Positions 1 through 7,762 of a DNA stretch of 63,722 bases are shown here, in pieces (position 1 is the stretch's first letter; every line of letters begins with the position of its first letter). The DNA is taken from assembly GCA_003132305.1 (NCBI GenBank), contig PKXJ01000032.1:251551-315272 (forward strand), in the 5' to 3' direction. The notes under the pieces are model-generated. The model did no database searches and had not been told where the DNA came from. It saw only the letters and a program-made list of their open reading frames with translations. The translations under genes and the position numbers were made by a program. This DNA is from Acidimicrobiaceae bacterium (GTDB lineage Bacteria > Actinomycetota > Acidimicrobiia > Acidimicrobiales > RAAP-2).

Positions 1-746
1 ACTACAGCGGACCGACGTTGGTCGGCGCGGCGCTCGGCATGGACAAGTGGTCCTTCGGCGCGCTCATGGCTCAGGCCGGACTTCCGACGTTGCCCCGAGC
101 GCTGCTCGCGAGTGACACCGTGTCGCTCGCGTTCGAGGGCCCTTACATCTTGAAGCCGCGCTTTGGCGGCTCGTCGATCGGGATCGACGTCGTGGCCGAT
201 TTCGCCACCGCGCGGGCGCGTCTCAGTGCAAACCCCCATCTCGCGAGTGGTTGCGTCGTCGAGCCGTACCGCGAGGACCTCACGGACCTGCAAATCGCGT
301 TGCGCACCTATCCCGCGCTTGATCTCTCCGCGATCGAGCGACCACTGCGGCGTTCGAGCGGTGCCGAGATTCTCAACTACCGCGACAAGTACGTCGGGGG
401 CGAGGGGATGGTCTCGGCGCCCCGAGAGCTGCCGGCCGTGCTGCCCGGTGAGCAACGTGAAGAGATCATCCGCTACGCGAGCCTGATCGCCGAGCTCTGT
501 CTCGTGCGCGGCGTCGCGCGTATCGACTTTTTGGCCAGCGACACCGAGCTCTACGTGAACGAGATCAACACGATTCCTGGTTCGCTCGCGAAGTATCTCT
601 TCGTTGATCCGCCCCTGGCGTTCGCGACGTTACTTGGTGACCTGTTGCGTGAAGCGCGCGAACGCCCAGCTCATCGCTACAGCGCCGCGGGAGCTGACGG
701 TCTCGTGTTGCGCTCCGCGGGCTCCATCGCCGCCAAACTCGCGTAG
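1..746 (+). CDS. ddl: D-alanine--D-alanine ligase, 3' part
   Basis: ATP-grasp ligase that joins two D-alanines for peptidoglycan precursors in the cytoplasm. The gene enters from the left edge: the open frame runs back to base 3 and reads YSGPTLVGAALGMDKW, a typical internal Ddl segment, so the TTG at 18 is not the start. Visible signatures are the ATP-grasp strand ILKPRFGGSSIGI and the metal/substrate segment VNEINTIPGS near the C-terminus. About 248 residues, roughly the C-terminal two thirds of a usual ligase, are present. The last 117 bases overlap the convergent BTAD gene on the other strand. The family call is firm; a Ddl-like carboxylate-amine ligase of other specificity cannot be excluded without the N-terminal lid. 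Confidence 0.88.
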   Translation, partial: YSGPTLVGAALGMDKWSFGALMAQAGLPTLPRALLASDTVSLAFEGPYILKPRFGGSSIGIDVVADFATARARLSANPHLASGCVVEPYREDLTDLQIALRTYPALDLSAIERPLRRSSGAEILNYRDKYVGGEGMVSAPRELPAVLPGEQREEIIRYASLIAELCLVRGVARIDFLASDTELYVNEINTIPGSLAKYLFVDPPLAFATLLGDLLREARERPAHRYSAAGADGLVLRSAGSIAAKLA

Positions 747-2345
747 TCGGGGCACGCGACCGAGCGCTTCGGTCAAGGTGTCGCTGTAGGGGTCGATGAG
801 AAGACCTTGCTGCAACGCCCAAAAGGCGAGTTCGTAGTTGCGACGTTGCAGCGACGTGTGGTGCAGCGCGAGCGCGGCCCACTCGCCGTCGCGCGCGAGG
901 CGCGCGCCGTGGCCCTCCGCGAGAAACCACTCGAATCCCCGTAGCGCACTGGCGAGCGGCTCGCCCTTAATCATCAACAGCGCCTGGTGGATGAGGGGCG
1001 CCGCGTCGGCGACGGGAAGTTGGCGCGCTCGAGCAATCAACGTAGCGAACACCTCGACGTCACTCGCCAGACCGTGCGTGACGTAGAGTCCCGACGAGGT
1101 GACCGGGTGCAGGCGCGGACCTTGCGCGTCGACGCCGAGGCTTCGCCGAACCGCGCTCGCGGTGTTGGCGAGGGTGCGCTGCGAGGCGTCGACGTCCGCG
1201 TGGGTGAGCACGCGCGTGCGAAGTCGTTCGCCGGTTACCGGTTCTTGGCGATGCAGCGCGAGGTAGGCCACCATCTCGACGCAACGTCGTCGAAGGGTAG
1301 GGGCGAAGGGCTCGACGAGGCCAATCACCTGGGGATCGGCGCGCAAGAGTTCAACGCGTAGATCACTCGAGCGTGGCGCCTCTCTGGGCGCCACGCTCGC
1401 GAAGCGATCGAACGGCTGCTCTCGGTCCACGTAGGGCTGCAGCGTGATGGCGCAGGCCGTAAGTTCGTCGTCCAGATCGTTCGCGGCGCCGAGGTACACG
1501 ACCACGTTGTGGCGCAGCGTTCGCGTCGCGAGCGAACGCAGCAGTTCTGCTTCGCTTCGCGCGAAGAGCACCTTGCCGTCGTGCAGGGCGACCACGTTCT
1601 TCGTGACGTCGTCACCGCTCCACGACGGAGGAATCGGAAGTCGGCCGCCCTCGCGGGCGAAACCCACGAGCGAGCCGCTGGCCAGTGGACCCAGGGCGCA
1701 CGCGACGATCGGCGCGACGGGCGAGCTCGTTGCGGTGCTCGTTGGGTTCTCGCGCACCTCGAGCACGCCGTCGAGAGCGTCGCCGGCGAGCTGCGCGAGA
1801 TGAGCGATGAGGTCAGGATTTCTGGCGCGAAGGAGTTCAATGGACTCCTCAACGTCAAAGTCTTCGCCGTCGTCTAACTGTTGGCGAAGGAGGTCACTTC
1901 GCCTTTTGGCCATGAGTGCCAAGGGCACGCTGCCCAGACCCGCCACCGGACTTGGCACGTGGTGGCGCGGTGAGGTCGGCGTCGAGACGACGTCACGGTA
2001 GGGCACGCTCAGCGCCGTCGGTGGTTTCATCGTCACGGGCGACGTGGGTACCAAGATGGCGAGCAGGGCCACGACGAGCCCAGCCAGCCACGCACTGCCG
2101 CCGCCGTCGACCTTTCGACCGCGGCGAAGTCGCCACACGTTTCGTCCAACCTGAAAGAGAAAGCCAACCCAAAAGAAGGCCAGGATGATCAAGAGCGAGC
2201 GAATCAGCGCGCCGTTGCTCTGCGTGGCGGCGCGCTGCCACTTGGTGACGACGACGTAGGGCAGCAGCGCGAAGTACGCCACTAACGCCGCGGCGTGAAC
2301 GCGCGTCGCCAGCGGCCGCTTTAGTCGACGGGCGTCAGTTGCCAC
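630..2345 (-). CDS. Membrane-anchored BTAD (SARP-like) regulator
   Basis: Predicted 571-residue protein. Three hydrophobic segments lie near residues 16-34, 47-67 and 85-101. A long soluble middle region follows, then a C-terminal winged-helix plus BTAD-type helical repeat part (roughly residues 355-530), with features such as LRRRCVEMVAYLALH and ASALRGFEWFLAEG. BTAD domains are known from SARP activators and from large membrane-tethered regulators of Actinobacteria. The GTG start at 2345 was chosen because it lies 25 bases inside the preceding gene and gives translational coupling; the open frame continues to 3200, but that part is low-complexity antisense. The 3' end runs 117 bases into the ddl gene, so the last 30-40 residues may be an extension after loss of an earlier stop. 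Target genes are unknown. Confidence 0.72.
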   Translation of the reverse strand: MATDARRLKRPLATRVHAAALVAYFALLPYVVVTKWQRAATQSNGALIRSLLIILAFFWVGFLFQVGRNVWRLRRGRKVDGGGSAWLAGLVVALLAILVPTSPVTMKPPTALSVPYRDVVSTPTSPRHHVPSPVAGLGSVPLALMAKRRSDLLRQQLDDGEDFDVEESIELLRARNPDLIAHLAQLAGDALDGVLEVRENPTSTATSSPVAPIVACALGPLASGSLVGFAREGGRLPIPPSWSGDDVTKNVVALHDGKVLFARSEAELLRSLATRTLRHNVVVYLGAANDLDDELTACAITLQPYVDREQPFDRFASVAPREAPRSSDLRVELLRADPQVIGLVEPFAPTLRRRCVEMVAYLALHRQEPVTGERLRTRVLTHADVDASQRTLANTASAVRRSLGVDAQGPRLHPVTSSGLYVTHGLASDVEVFATLIARARQLPVADAAPLIHQALLMIKGEPLASALRGFEWFLAEGHGARLARDGEWAALALHHTSLQRRNYELAFWALQQGLLIDPYSDTLTEALGRVPRLREFGGDGARGAQHETVSSRGAVAMSWAFARFTQQVTK

Positions 2346-2920
2346 GTCAGTGAGGATCCGCGAGTAACGGGGGTGATGATCAACTGGCAATGCTCGTGCG
2401 CGCCGATCACGAGCTGCGTCGACACGCTGACCGACTGGTTCTCGCAGCGCAACGTCAAGGTGGTCGGCGCGCTGGTGGCGACGTTCCACGTGCCGGGACC
2501 CACGAGCGGGACGTCGGCGACGGCGAAAGACGGAGTGAGCTGGCCCGTGAGTACGCCGCTCGACGCGCTCTCGGCGGGTGCGTTCGCGACGGACTTGACG
2601 TTCGAAGCGGTCCCGCTCGAGGAGCTCCTTTCGTGACGCACGTTCGTCGCGGAGGGGACCGTCCGCGCGTACACGACGTGGGATACGGGTGGCAGCGACG
2701 TCGTCGTCGTTGTCGTGGTGGGTGGTGACGTCGTACTCGTCACCTTGACCGGGGTCGTCGTGCTGGTCGTTGGACCCGTCGTCGTCGAGTCCAGTGACGT
2801 CTCGTGACGCCGAGGCGTCGAACTCGACGACGTGGTCAACGTGAAGACCAGGACCAGCAGAAGCAGGGGACTCGACCAGATCACCCAGTGCGTGCTCTTG
2901 AGGGAGCGAAATAGTCTCAT
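2321..2920 (-). CDS. Thr/Ser-rich exported or anchored protein
   Basis: 199-residue protein of unknown function. A basic N-terminus is followed by a hydrophobic segment (about residues 12-31, VIWSSPLLLLVLVFTLTT). A Thr/Ser/Pro-rich low-complexity linker then runs from about 40 to 75 and includes a run of six threonines. The C-terminal region is beta-rich with a cysteine pair (LRCENQS and HEHCQL). This looks like a signal-anchored extracellular protein with a flexible stalk. It overlaps the BTAD gene by 25 bases, so the two are probably co-translated. A purine-rich ACGAGGA sits before the ATG. No family recognised. Confidence 0.6.
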   Translation of the reverse strand: MRLFRSLKSTHWVIWSSPLLLLVLVFTLTTSSSSTPRRHETSLDSTTTGPTTSTTTPVKVTSTTSPPTTTTTTTSLPPVSHVVYARTVPSATNVRHERSSSSGTASNVKSVANAPAESASSGVLTGQLTPSFAVADVPLVGPGTWNVATSAPTTLTLRCENQSVSVSTQLVIGAHEHCQLIITPVTRGSSLTWQLTPVD

Positions 2921-2988
2921 AATGGTCCTCGTAAGGTAATTGATGTGATGGATAGTAATCGTTTCCCATTGGCAACCTTGTGAAATAT

Positions 2989-3690
2989 TTAGAGCAGGAA
3001 ACGCACGGCGAAGTGCTGGAGTTCGCTCTGGAGGGAAACCGGCGCGCTGTGGTCGTGGGCCGCGAGTTCGCGGAACGAGCGTCCCTCGAAAACGCGAGCG
3101 TAGGTGAGTCGAACGAGACGATCGTGTTCGCCACCGCGAAGGCTCTCGAGTCGAGTGAGGAGCGGCGACGCCTCCTCCGCGGGTCGATCGACCTGGTCAA
3201 AGTGAGAGACGCTCTTTAGCGCCTCCTTCTCTTTGAGGAGCCAACGGCGCAGCCGGCCCCGTAGGGCCGAGAGTAAGTCTGGTGCCGCGTACTGACGGGA
3301 CTGCCCCGCCCAGTCGATGAGCAGTTCACTGAGCAGCGAGATCGCCATCGAGAGCGTCTCGCTCGGTTCGTCGATGATGCCCTCGCCAAATCGCAACTGT
3401 CGACAGACGCTCACGACACCGGGTAACAGGGTCTGCAACAGCGCGCGGTGGACTTCGGGATCACTGGCTTCTTCTAAGAGGGCGCGCACGATCTGCGCTC
3501 GCTCGAGGACGTTGCGGCCGCTCCTTGATTCGAGCAGTGCGACGATGTCGCCGAGATCTTCCTGGTCTTCAAGGCGAAGGTCTGGATGACGCTTGTCGAG
3601 CCGTCGAGTCGCCTCTCGGGCACTGGGACTTCGCCCGACGCGCCGCCACTCGAGTCGTAGGTTTCCTAAGAGGTCACATTTAGTTGTCAT
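2989..3690 (-). CDS. Hypothetical protein with possible sigma-like C-terminal helix-turn-helix
   Basis: 233 residues, mostly alpha-helical and charged. The ATG at 3690 (MTTKCDLLGN) is preferred over the longest frame, which would cover the start of the divergent gene at 3826. The C-terminal region (RLVRLTYARVFEGRSFRELA) resembles the region-4-like helix-turn-helix of sigma-like proteins, but this is only a by-eye similarity and no region 2 is seen. It is the first gene of the minus-strand set leading to the anchored protein and the BTAD regulator, so a regulatory role is possible. Function unknown. Confidence 0.5.
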   Translation of the reverse strand: MTTKCDLLGNLRLEWRRVGRSPSAREATRRLDKRHPDLRLEDQEDLGDIVALLESRSGRNVLERAQIVRALLEEASDPEVHRALLQTLLPGVVSVCRQLRFGEGIIDEPSETLSMAISLLSELLIDWAGQSRQYAAPDLLSALRGRLRRWLLKEKEALKSVSHFDQVDRPAEEASPLLTRLESLRGGEHDRLVRLTYARVFEGRSFRELAAHDHSAPVSLQSELQHFAVRFLL

Positions 3691-3825
3691 GGGGCCCAGT
3701 AGACGGCCCCTCGCGCACTGCACCACCGCTCGTCTCTCAACACACTTCATTCCGCTTTTCACGACCTCATCGTGGGCGTCGCCACGCACTGCGCAACGCA
3801 CATAGCGCTGACGTAGGCTGAGCCG

Positions 3826-4170
3826 ATGGACATCGAAGCCTTTTACGAACAGAACGAGGCCCGACGCGAAAGTGCCGAGATTGAGTTCGGTAGTGAATGG
3901 ACCGACAAGGAAGACAACGAGTACGAGTTGTCGTGGGTGGAAGCGACGGGTGAGCTCTACCTCATGGTCGAGCCGCACGCGCACGTCACCGAGGACATGT
4001 TCGGCGACTTCCGGGTCTCCAGTGAACCGGTCAGCGAGTTGACCGTGGTAGTGATCGGTAAGGTGCCCTCACGTGCGGCGCTCGAGGATCTCTTGCAAGG
4101 TTGGGAGACCGCGATGCCCGAAGAGAACTCCTTGGCGTGGCTCTACGAACATCTCAACGCGCCCGCTTAG
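3826..4170 (+). CDS. Conserved-looking hypothetical protein
   Basis: 114-residue acidic soluble protein (MDIEAFYEQNEARRES...) with no signal peptide or membrane segment. It is rich in Glu and Trp and has a plausible alpha/beta order. It starts with ATG about 135 bases from the divergent gene and ends in a 4-base stop overlap with the convergent lipoprotein gene. Codon use with GAC/GTC/CTC bias supports real coding. No family recognised and no function proposed. Confidence 0.6.
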   Translation: MDIEAFYEQNEARRESAEIEFGSEWTDKEDNEYELSWVEATGELYLMVEPHAHVTEDMFGDFRVSSEPVSELTVVVIGKVPSRAALEDLLQGWETAMPEENSLAWLYEHLNAPA

Positions 4171-4541
4171 AGATACGGCGTTTGCGAGTCGGCGACTTTG
4201 CAGAGCCTCGTCAGTGACGGCACGAGGTGAGCCATCGGGACGCGTTCCGCTTCATTAATCGTCGTCATGAGTGGATTCCACGTACCGTCCTGCGACGTCG
4301 CCGCCGCGGCCGAGGGCGTGGCCTTTAACAGGCGACTGAGCGCTTTGGCTTGAAGCTTGTTACGTTGCGCCGCGCTGAGACCGGGCTGTTCGCTTCGTCG
4401 TTGGAGAGCGAGAGCGAGTTTCACGTCCACGCAACTGTGGCGAACGTCGGCGATGGCGCTCCCGGAACCGCACGAAGCGAACAACACGCTCGCCAACGTG
4501 AGAGTCGCTAGAACGCCGAAGGGTCGAACTAGCCGAGCCAC
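4167..4541 (-). CDS. Small putative lipoprotein
   Basis: 124 residues. The N-terminus has a short basic region, a hydrophobic core (FGVLATLTLASVL) and a lipobox-like LFASCG with the acceptor cysteine near residue 24. It is therefore predicted to be exported and lipid-anchored on the outer face of the membrane. The mature part carries two more cysteines (RHSCVDV and TRLCKVA) that could form a disulphide. The start overlaps the end of the upstream gene (4529-5086) by 13 bases, suggesting an operon. Function unknown. Confidence 0.6.
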   Translation of the reverse strand: MARLVRPFGVLATLTLASVLFASCGSGSAIADVRHSCVDVKLALALQRRSEQPGLSAAQRNKLQAKALSRLLKATPSAAAATSQDGTWNPLMTTINEAERVPMAHLVPSLTRLCKVADSQTPYL

Positions 4542-5086
4542 GAGTCAGCGGACTGGAGTAAGAAATCACTTACGCTCCGTCCGCGCTCAAAGATGTCGCA
4601 CAGTGGGTCCTCGCCCTTGGCGACTTGGCTCAGCGAGATGGCGCGGCGCGCGACGATCGAGATGCGTCGCTCGCTGCCCTCGGTCGGTGAGGCGAAGACG
4701 TCGGTCGCGGTGACCTCGAGGGGCATCTCGAGGCCACCGATGGGCGCCAAGTCAATGGCGAGACGCAACAGATCAGGTCCGTGGGGCATCGGCGGGAGGC
4801 TCCAGGTCAGGACGAGGGGGAAGTGGAACTCGTCGGGCGGATCGACCTCGTCGGGAAGTCCGAGCACCGCGTCTTCAAAGGCCAGCAACGTTCGTGGATC
4901 GACGTCGAGTTCAATGTGGAGATCGACGGGTCCGCCGCAGCCGTCTTCGGGGTGCAGATCCACTTCCCACGCTTGGCGCAGCGAGTAGGTCTCGACGAAG
5001 TGTCGCTCGTCGTGCACGTGAAAGCCGTGGGTTACCGCGTGGTCCTTGAGGTCCGCAACGAACCCAGCAACGTCAATGGCGGCCAT
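4529..5086 (-). CDS. Hypothetical protein
   Basis: 185-residue soluble acidic protein (MAAIDVAGFVADLKDHAV...) with no membrane segment. The central part (WEVDLHPEDGCGGPVDLHIE) and the following beta-rich region look like a compact globular domain. It is transcribed away from the phosphatase gene at 5127, with only 40 bases between starts, and leads into the lipoprotein gene with a 13-base overlap. I do not recognise the family. Confidence 0.6.
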   Translation of the reverse strand: MAAIDVAGFVADLKDHAVTHGFHVHDERHFVETYSLRQAWEVDLHPEDGCGGPVDLHIELDVDPRTLLAFEDAVLGLPDEVDPPDEFHFPLVLTWSLPPMPHGPDLLRLAIDLAPIGGLEMPLEVTATDVFASPTEGSERRISIVARRAISLSQVAKGEDPLCDIFERGRSVSDFLLQSADSWLG

Positions 5087-5126
5087 TACTACTCAGGTTA
5101 GCCGTGAACCCCACTACCGTTACTAC

Positions 5127-5858
5127 GTGACGGAGACGCTCTTAGGGACACTTCGTGCGTGCGCGCACGAGATTAGTGAGGTTGTCAAGTCCGGTCGACA
5201 CGAAGGGTTCTCCGGACTTCGCGCGTCGCAGTATCACCTCGACGTCGCCGCCGACGAGGTCGCACTTCGCGTGCTGCACGGTGCGGGATATCAAGTGGTC
5301 AGCGAAGAGTCGGGCGTGTCGGGCAGTGGCGAGTTCACCGTCGTCGTCGATCCGATCGACGGCTCAACCAACTGTGATCACGGCGTTCCCTTCTTCGCGA
5401 CGAGTCTTGCCGTACTGCGAGAGAACGAACTGGTGGCGGCGCTCGTGATGAATCAGGCGACCGGCACGATCTACGAAGCGGAGAAGGGGAGTGGCGCTTA
5501 CCGTGACGGCCTCGTGATTTCTTCTAGTGATGAACGTGACTTCAACAAGTCCATCGTGAGCTTCTCGGGACTACCCGCACGACACTTGGGCTGGGCGCAG
5601 TACCGATCGCTTGGCGCGGCGAGCCTCGAAATCTGTCTCGTGGCGGACGGTTCGATAGACGTCTTTAGCGTCGCCCATAAGTCGACGCTGAATCCGTGGG
5701 ACTACCTTGGCGGACTTCTTCTCGTCCAAGAAGCGGGCGCGGTCGCCACCGAGTACGACGGCGAATCTCTTGTTACCACCGAGCGCGTACGACGCCGACC
5801 CGTTTTTGCCGCGACGAGCGATCTGCTGACGTTCATGCAGCAGGCGGGAAGCCTCTAG
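5127..5858 (+). CDS. Inositol monophosphatase family protein
   Basis: 243-residue Mg-dependent phosphatase of the IMPase/FBPase/CysQ fold. Metal-binding elements are EE near residues 60-61, DPIDGSTN at 75-82 (motif A) and NPWDYLGG with Asp 192 (motif B). The substrate could be myo-inositol phosphate, histidinol phosphate or PAP; the sequence does not decide. The GTG at 5127 is chosen because upstream starts would lie inside the divergent gene ending at 5086. The tRNA-Val gene follows 13 bases downstream of the stop, and its likely promoter lies within the 3' end of this gene. Confidence 0.85.
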   Translation: MTETLLGTLRACAHEISEVVKSGRHEGFSGLRASQYHLDVAADEVALRVLHGAGYQVVSEESGVSGSGEFTVVVDPIDGSTNCDHGVPFFATSLAVLRENELVAALVMNQATGTIYEAEKGSGAYRDGLVISSSDERDFNKSIVSFSGLPARHLGWAQYRSLGAASLEICLVADGSIDVFSVAHKSTLNPWDYLGGLLLVQEAGAVATEYDGESLVTTERVRRRPVFAATSDLLTFMQQAGSL

Positions 5859-5861
5859 GAT
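5832..5861 (+). promoter_or_regulatory. Possible tRNA-Val promoter
   Basis: A TAGGAT -10 hexamer at 5856-5861 sits 11 bases before the mature tRNA 5' end. A weak -35 (TTCATG, 5832-5837) lies 18 bases upstream. It overlaps the stop codon of the phosphatase gene. The spacing fits a short tRNA leader, but the -35 is poor. Confidence 0.35.
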
Positions 5862-5871
5862 TGATCTCTCG

Positions 5872-5945
5872 GGGCGCTTAGCTCAGTTGGCTAGAGCAGC
5901 TGATTTACGCTCAGCAGGTCGGGGGTTCGAGTCCCTCAGCGCCCA
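5872..5945 (+). tRNA. tRNA-Val (anticodon UAC)
   Basis: The 74-base cloverleaf folds completely: acceptor GGGCGCT/AGCGCCC, D-stem GCTC/GAGC, anticodon stem GCTGA/TCAGC with loop TTTACGC, and T-stem GGGGG/CCCTC with loop TTCGAGT. The anticodon TAC at 5906-5908 reads GUA valine codons. The discriminator A is followed by CCG, so CCA is not fully encoded. Base 37 (5909) is G, whereas the remnant copy at 7949 has A. The 3' half is repeated downstream at 7944-7987, marking it as the attachment site of an integrated element. Confidence 0.95.
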
Positions 5946-5947
5946 CC
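5904..5947 (+). repeat. attL-like repeat inside tRNA-Val
   Basis: A 44-base segment from the anticodon loop to the tRNA 3' end recurs at 7944-7987 in the same orientation with one mismatch (5909 G versus 7949 A). The last 38 bases are identical. Direct repeats of a tRNA 3' end are the classic footprint of tyrosine-recombinase integration at a tRNA gene. Confidence 0.85.
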
Positions 5948-5995
5948 GATCGGGACTGTGCGCGAGCCGCATCGTTGGCTAAGCAGTTTCAGGAT

Positions 5996-6038
5996 AACTG
6001 CACTCTTCGGTCGTCTTCACCGCCCGAAGAGTGCAGTT
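5996..6038 (+). terminator. 15-bp perfect hairpin after tRNA-Val
   Basis: Arms 5996-6010 and 6024-6038 pair perfectly over 15 bp around a 13-base loop, about 50 bases after the tRNA. There is no clear T-run, so it could be a U-less terminator for the tRNA or an element end (recombinase arm site or stem-loop). It belongs to the island side of attL. Confidence 0.5.
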
Positions 6039-6161
6039 CTGTCAACTCGTCGAACCTAACGTGTGAGAAGTTTCTTTACGTATTCAAGCTTCAAACTTCG
6101 AGATGTCCGGCGATTCGCATTCGAAGCCAGCGGCACTCCTGCACTCGCATATCATCTGCCA

Positions 6162-6734
6162 ATGAAGAGAAGCCGCCAAGCACGGAATGATCTCTTAGTC
6201 GGCATCGGCGCCTTCGCCTTCGGAATTGCTGTCTCTGTGGTTAAGGGCAACAACGCCGGAATTCGCGACGCGGTTGGCAACGTCTCGGCGCCATGGCTCC
6301 TGATCGGTTTTCTAGGTGGTGCCATCGCTGGACGTCGACGGTTCATAGTTGGAGCATTGACAGGAACTGTGGCAACCTTCATCGCGTTGCTCGGCTTCTA
6401 CGTTACAAACAGTTTCGTTCTGGACCTCGGACCACACCCCTGGTTAACCGACTTAAACTTGGCGGTTGTCGGTGGGCAGGGCTACTTCTTTTTCTCACTC
6501 GTGAGTGGACCGATCTTCGGCACGCTCGGCGTTTGGTGGGTGCGAACTCGGTCCGTCATTCCGGTCCTCATCGTTGGATTATTTTTTGTTCTGGAACCAG
6601 GCATCCAGTTGGCTAGAAGCGGTGGTAACAACATGGGCAATCAGCTACTTATCGGATTAGTTGAGATAGCGGTAGGCGTTTCTTGGGCCATTGTTACCAT
6701 CAGGCGAACAAAGCTGAGCGCGCGCACCGGTTAA
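6162..6734 (+). CDS. Multi-pass membrane protein of the island
   Basis: 190-residue hydrophobic protein with about six membrane segments (for example LLVGIGAFAFGIAVSVV, LLIGFLGGAIAG, LTGTVATFIALLGFYV, and two near the C-terminus). It is probably an integral cytoplasmic-membrane protein. The layout resembles uncharacterised actinobacterial membrane proteins; no transporter motif is visible. The ATG at 6162 (MKRSRQARND) is chosen because upstream residues of the frame are not membrane-like and include repeat-flank sequence. Codon use is less GC-biased than neighbours, consistent with island origin. Confidence 0.6.
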   Translation: MKRSRQARNDLLVGIGAFAFGIAVSVVKGNNAGIRDAVGNVSAPWLLIGFLGGAIAGRRRFIVGALTGTVATFIALLGFYVTNSFVLDLGPHPWLTDLNLAVVGGQGYFFFSLVSGPIFGTLGVWWVRTRSVIPVLIVGLFFVLEPGIQLARSGGNNMGNQLLIGLVEIAVGVSWAIVTIRRTKLSARTG

Positions 6735-7061
6735 TCCCCACCGGTGATGGCGACCTTGAACTCACGAACCGAGGAGCCCCGAAGTGCCCCGAAGTGCCTG
6801 ATTAAAACCGTGCAATGTAACCATCGCAGCCGACCCTAACTCTGCTGAGATCCTAAGAGTCCTTTTTGCCATCGCAACAAAGTGCCGAACATGCTTTTAT
6901 CGCCAACACCCAGAGTCACCTCCACCGAGTGTCGGTTCTTATTGTGTTACCCAAGGTCCATCCTTACGCCTCGGACAAGATGATGTATCTACGGGTTTGA
7001 AACCTCACCGTTCGCAATTAGCGCTCCGAGTACAACTCACAGATGCGAGATAACAACGTTG
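6735..7061. other. Gene-free stretch inside the island
   Basis: No convincing reading frame. The sequence is closer to balanced composition than the chromosome around it. A tandem-like GAAGTGCCCC/GAAGTGCC pair occurs near 6781-6798. I see no further structure. Confidence 0.5.
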
Positions 7062-7484
7062 TCAAGCGGGCGCGACACGTAGGCCGGCGGAAAGTACGCC
7101 ATTTCTGAGCCGGTGATCCCATACAGCCACGATGAGATCCGGGAGTTCGATGGCCAGGGCGCTGGCCAAATGAACGGCGTCGGCTCCTCGCAGAGAGTAC
7201 GCACTCGCCAGTTCGCCAGCGTGACGCTCGACTGCAGCGGTGAGTTCCACCGGTTGGATCGCCGACCAGAACCGCTCCCAGTCTCGCTGAACCTTCCCCA
7301 AAGAACGAGTGTCGATTCGGTGATCTCGTGCGCCAGCGGCGAGCGCGGAGCGAACCTCGGGGTACGAGAGGCGGCTTGACAGCGCACTGTCGCACCCATC
7401 CCAGAGAGCGGCGGCGAGGTCGCTGCCTTCCTCATCGACAACGAGCTTCACCAGCGCGCTGGCGTCGAAGTAGACCAGTGTCAC
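7062..7484 (-). CDS. vapC: PIN-domain ribonuclease toxin (VapC-like)
   Basis: 140-residue PIN-domain protein. VapC toxins cleave tRNA or rRNA and are neutralised by a partner antitoxin. The acidic site is intact: Asp 7 (YFDASALVKL), Glu 43 (YPEVRSAL), Asp 102 (GADAVHLASAL) and Asp 123 (VWDHRL). It lies 6 bases downstream of the antitoxin gene in the usual antitoxin-first order. It sits in the tRNA-Val island, where such modules often stabilise mobile DNA. The cellular RNA target cannot be read from the sequence. Confidence 0.88.
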   Translation of the reverse strand: MTLVYFDASALVKLVVDEEGSDLAAALWDGCDSALSSRLSYPEVRSALAAGARDHRIDTRSLGKVQRDWERFWSAIQPVELTAAVERHAGELASAYSLRGADAVHLASALAIELPDLIVAVWDHRLRNGVLSAGLRVAPA

Positions 7485-7490
7485 TAGTGG

Positions 7491-7754
7491 TTATCGGCGT
7501 TGCTCAGTGACGAGGTCGGCTACCGACGCGGTGCTTCGAACTCGTCGGTGAGTAGTGGCTTTCGGTCGCGATGTACGGTCAACTCGACCAATGACACCCT
7601 CGGCGGTGAGTCGTTCCAGCAGGGGAGCGGCGTCCACGCCAAGAATGCGAGCAACTGGAACACCGCGATCGGTGACGAGAATTTCCTCTCCGGAGTTGGC
7701 GCGATTGACCCATTCGCTGAGGTGGGCTCTTAGGTTGCTCACAGTGACGTCCAT
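7491..7754 (-). CDS. vapB: Phd/YefM-type antitoxin partner of the PIN toxin
   Basis: 87 residues from the ATG at 7754 (MDVTVSNLRAHLSEW). The N-terminal Phd/YefM DNA-binding fold is recognisable by SNLRAHLSEWVNRANSGEE and ILVTDRGVPVARI. The C-terminal tail is basic and probably disordered, and would wrap the toxin. Upstream lie two TGTACA palindromes that could be its operator. An alternative start ten codons upstream would cover one of these palindromes. Confidence 0.85.
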   Translation of the reverse strand: MDVTVSNLRAHLSEWVNRANSGEEILVTDRGVPVARILGVDAAPLLERLTAEGVIGRVDRTSRPKATTHRRVRSTASVADLVTEQRR

Positions 7755-7762
7755 CTCTTTAG

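Noticed and set aside
2346-3200. N-terminal extension of the BTAD frame to 856 residues
   Set aside because: The extra 285 residues are Arg/Asp-rich, antisense to two better-supported genes and lack domains; the GTG at 2345 fits the membrane domain and gene coupling.
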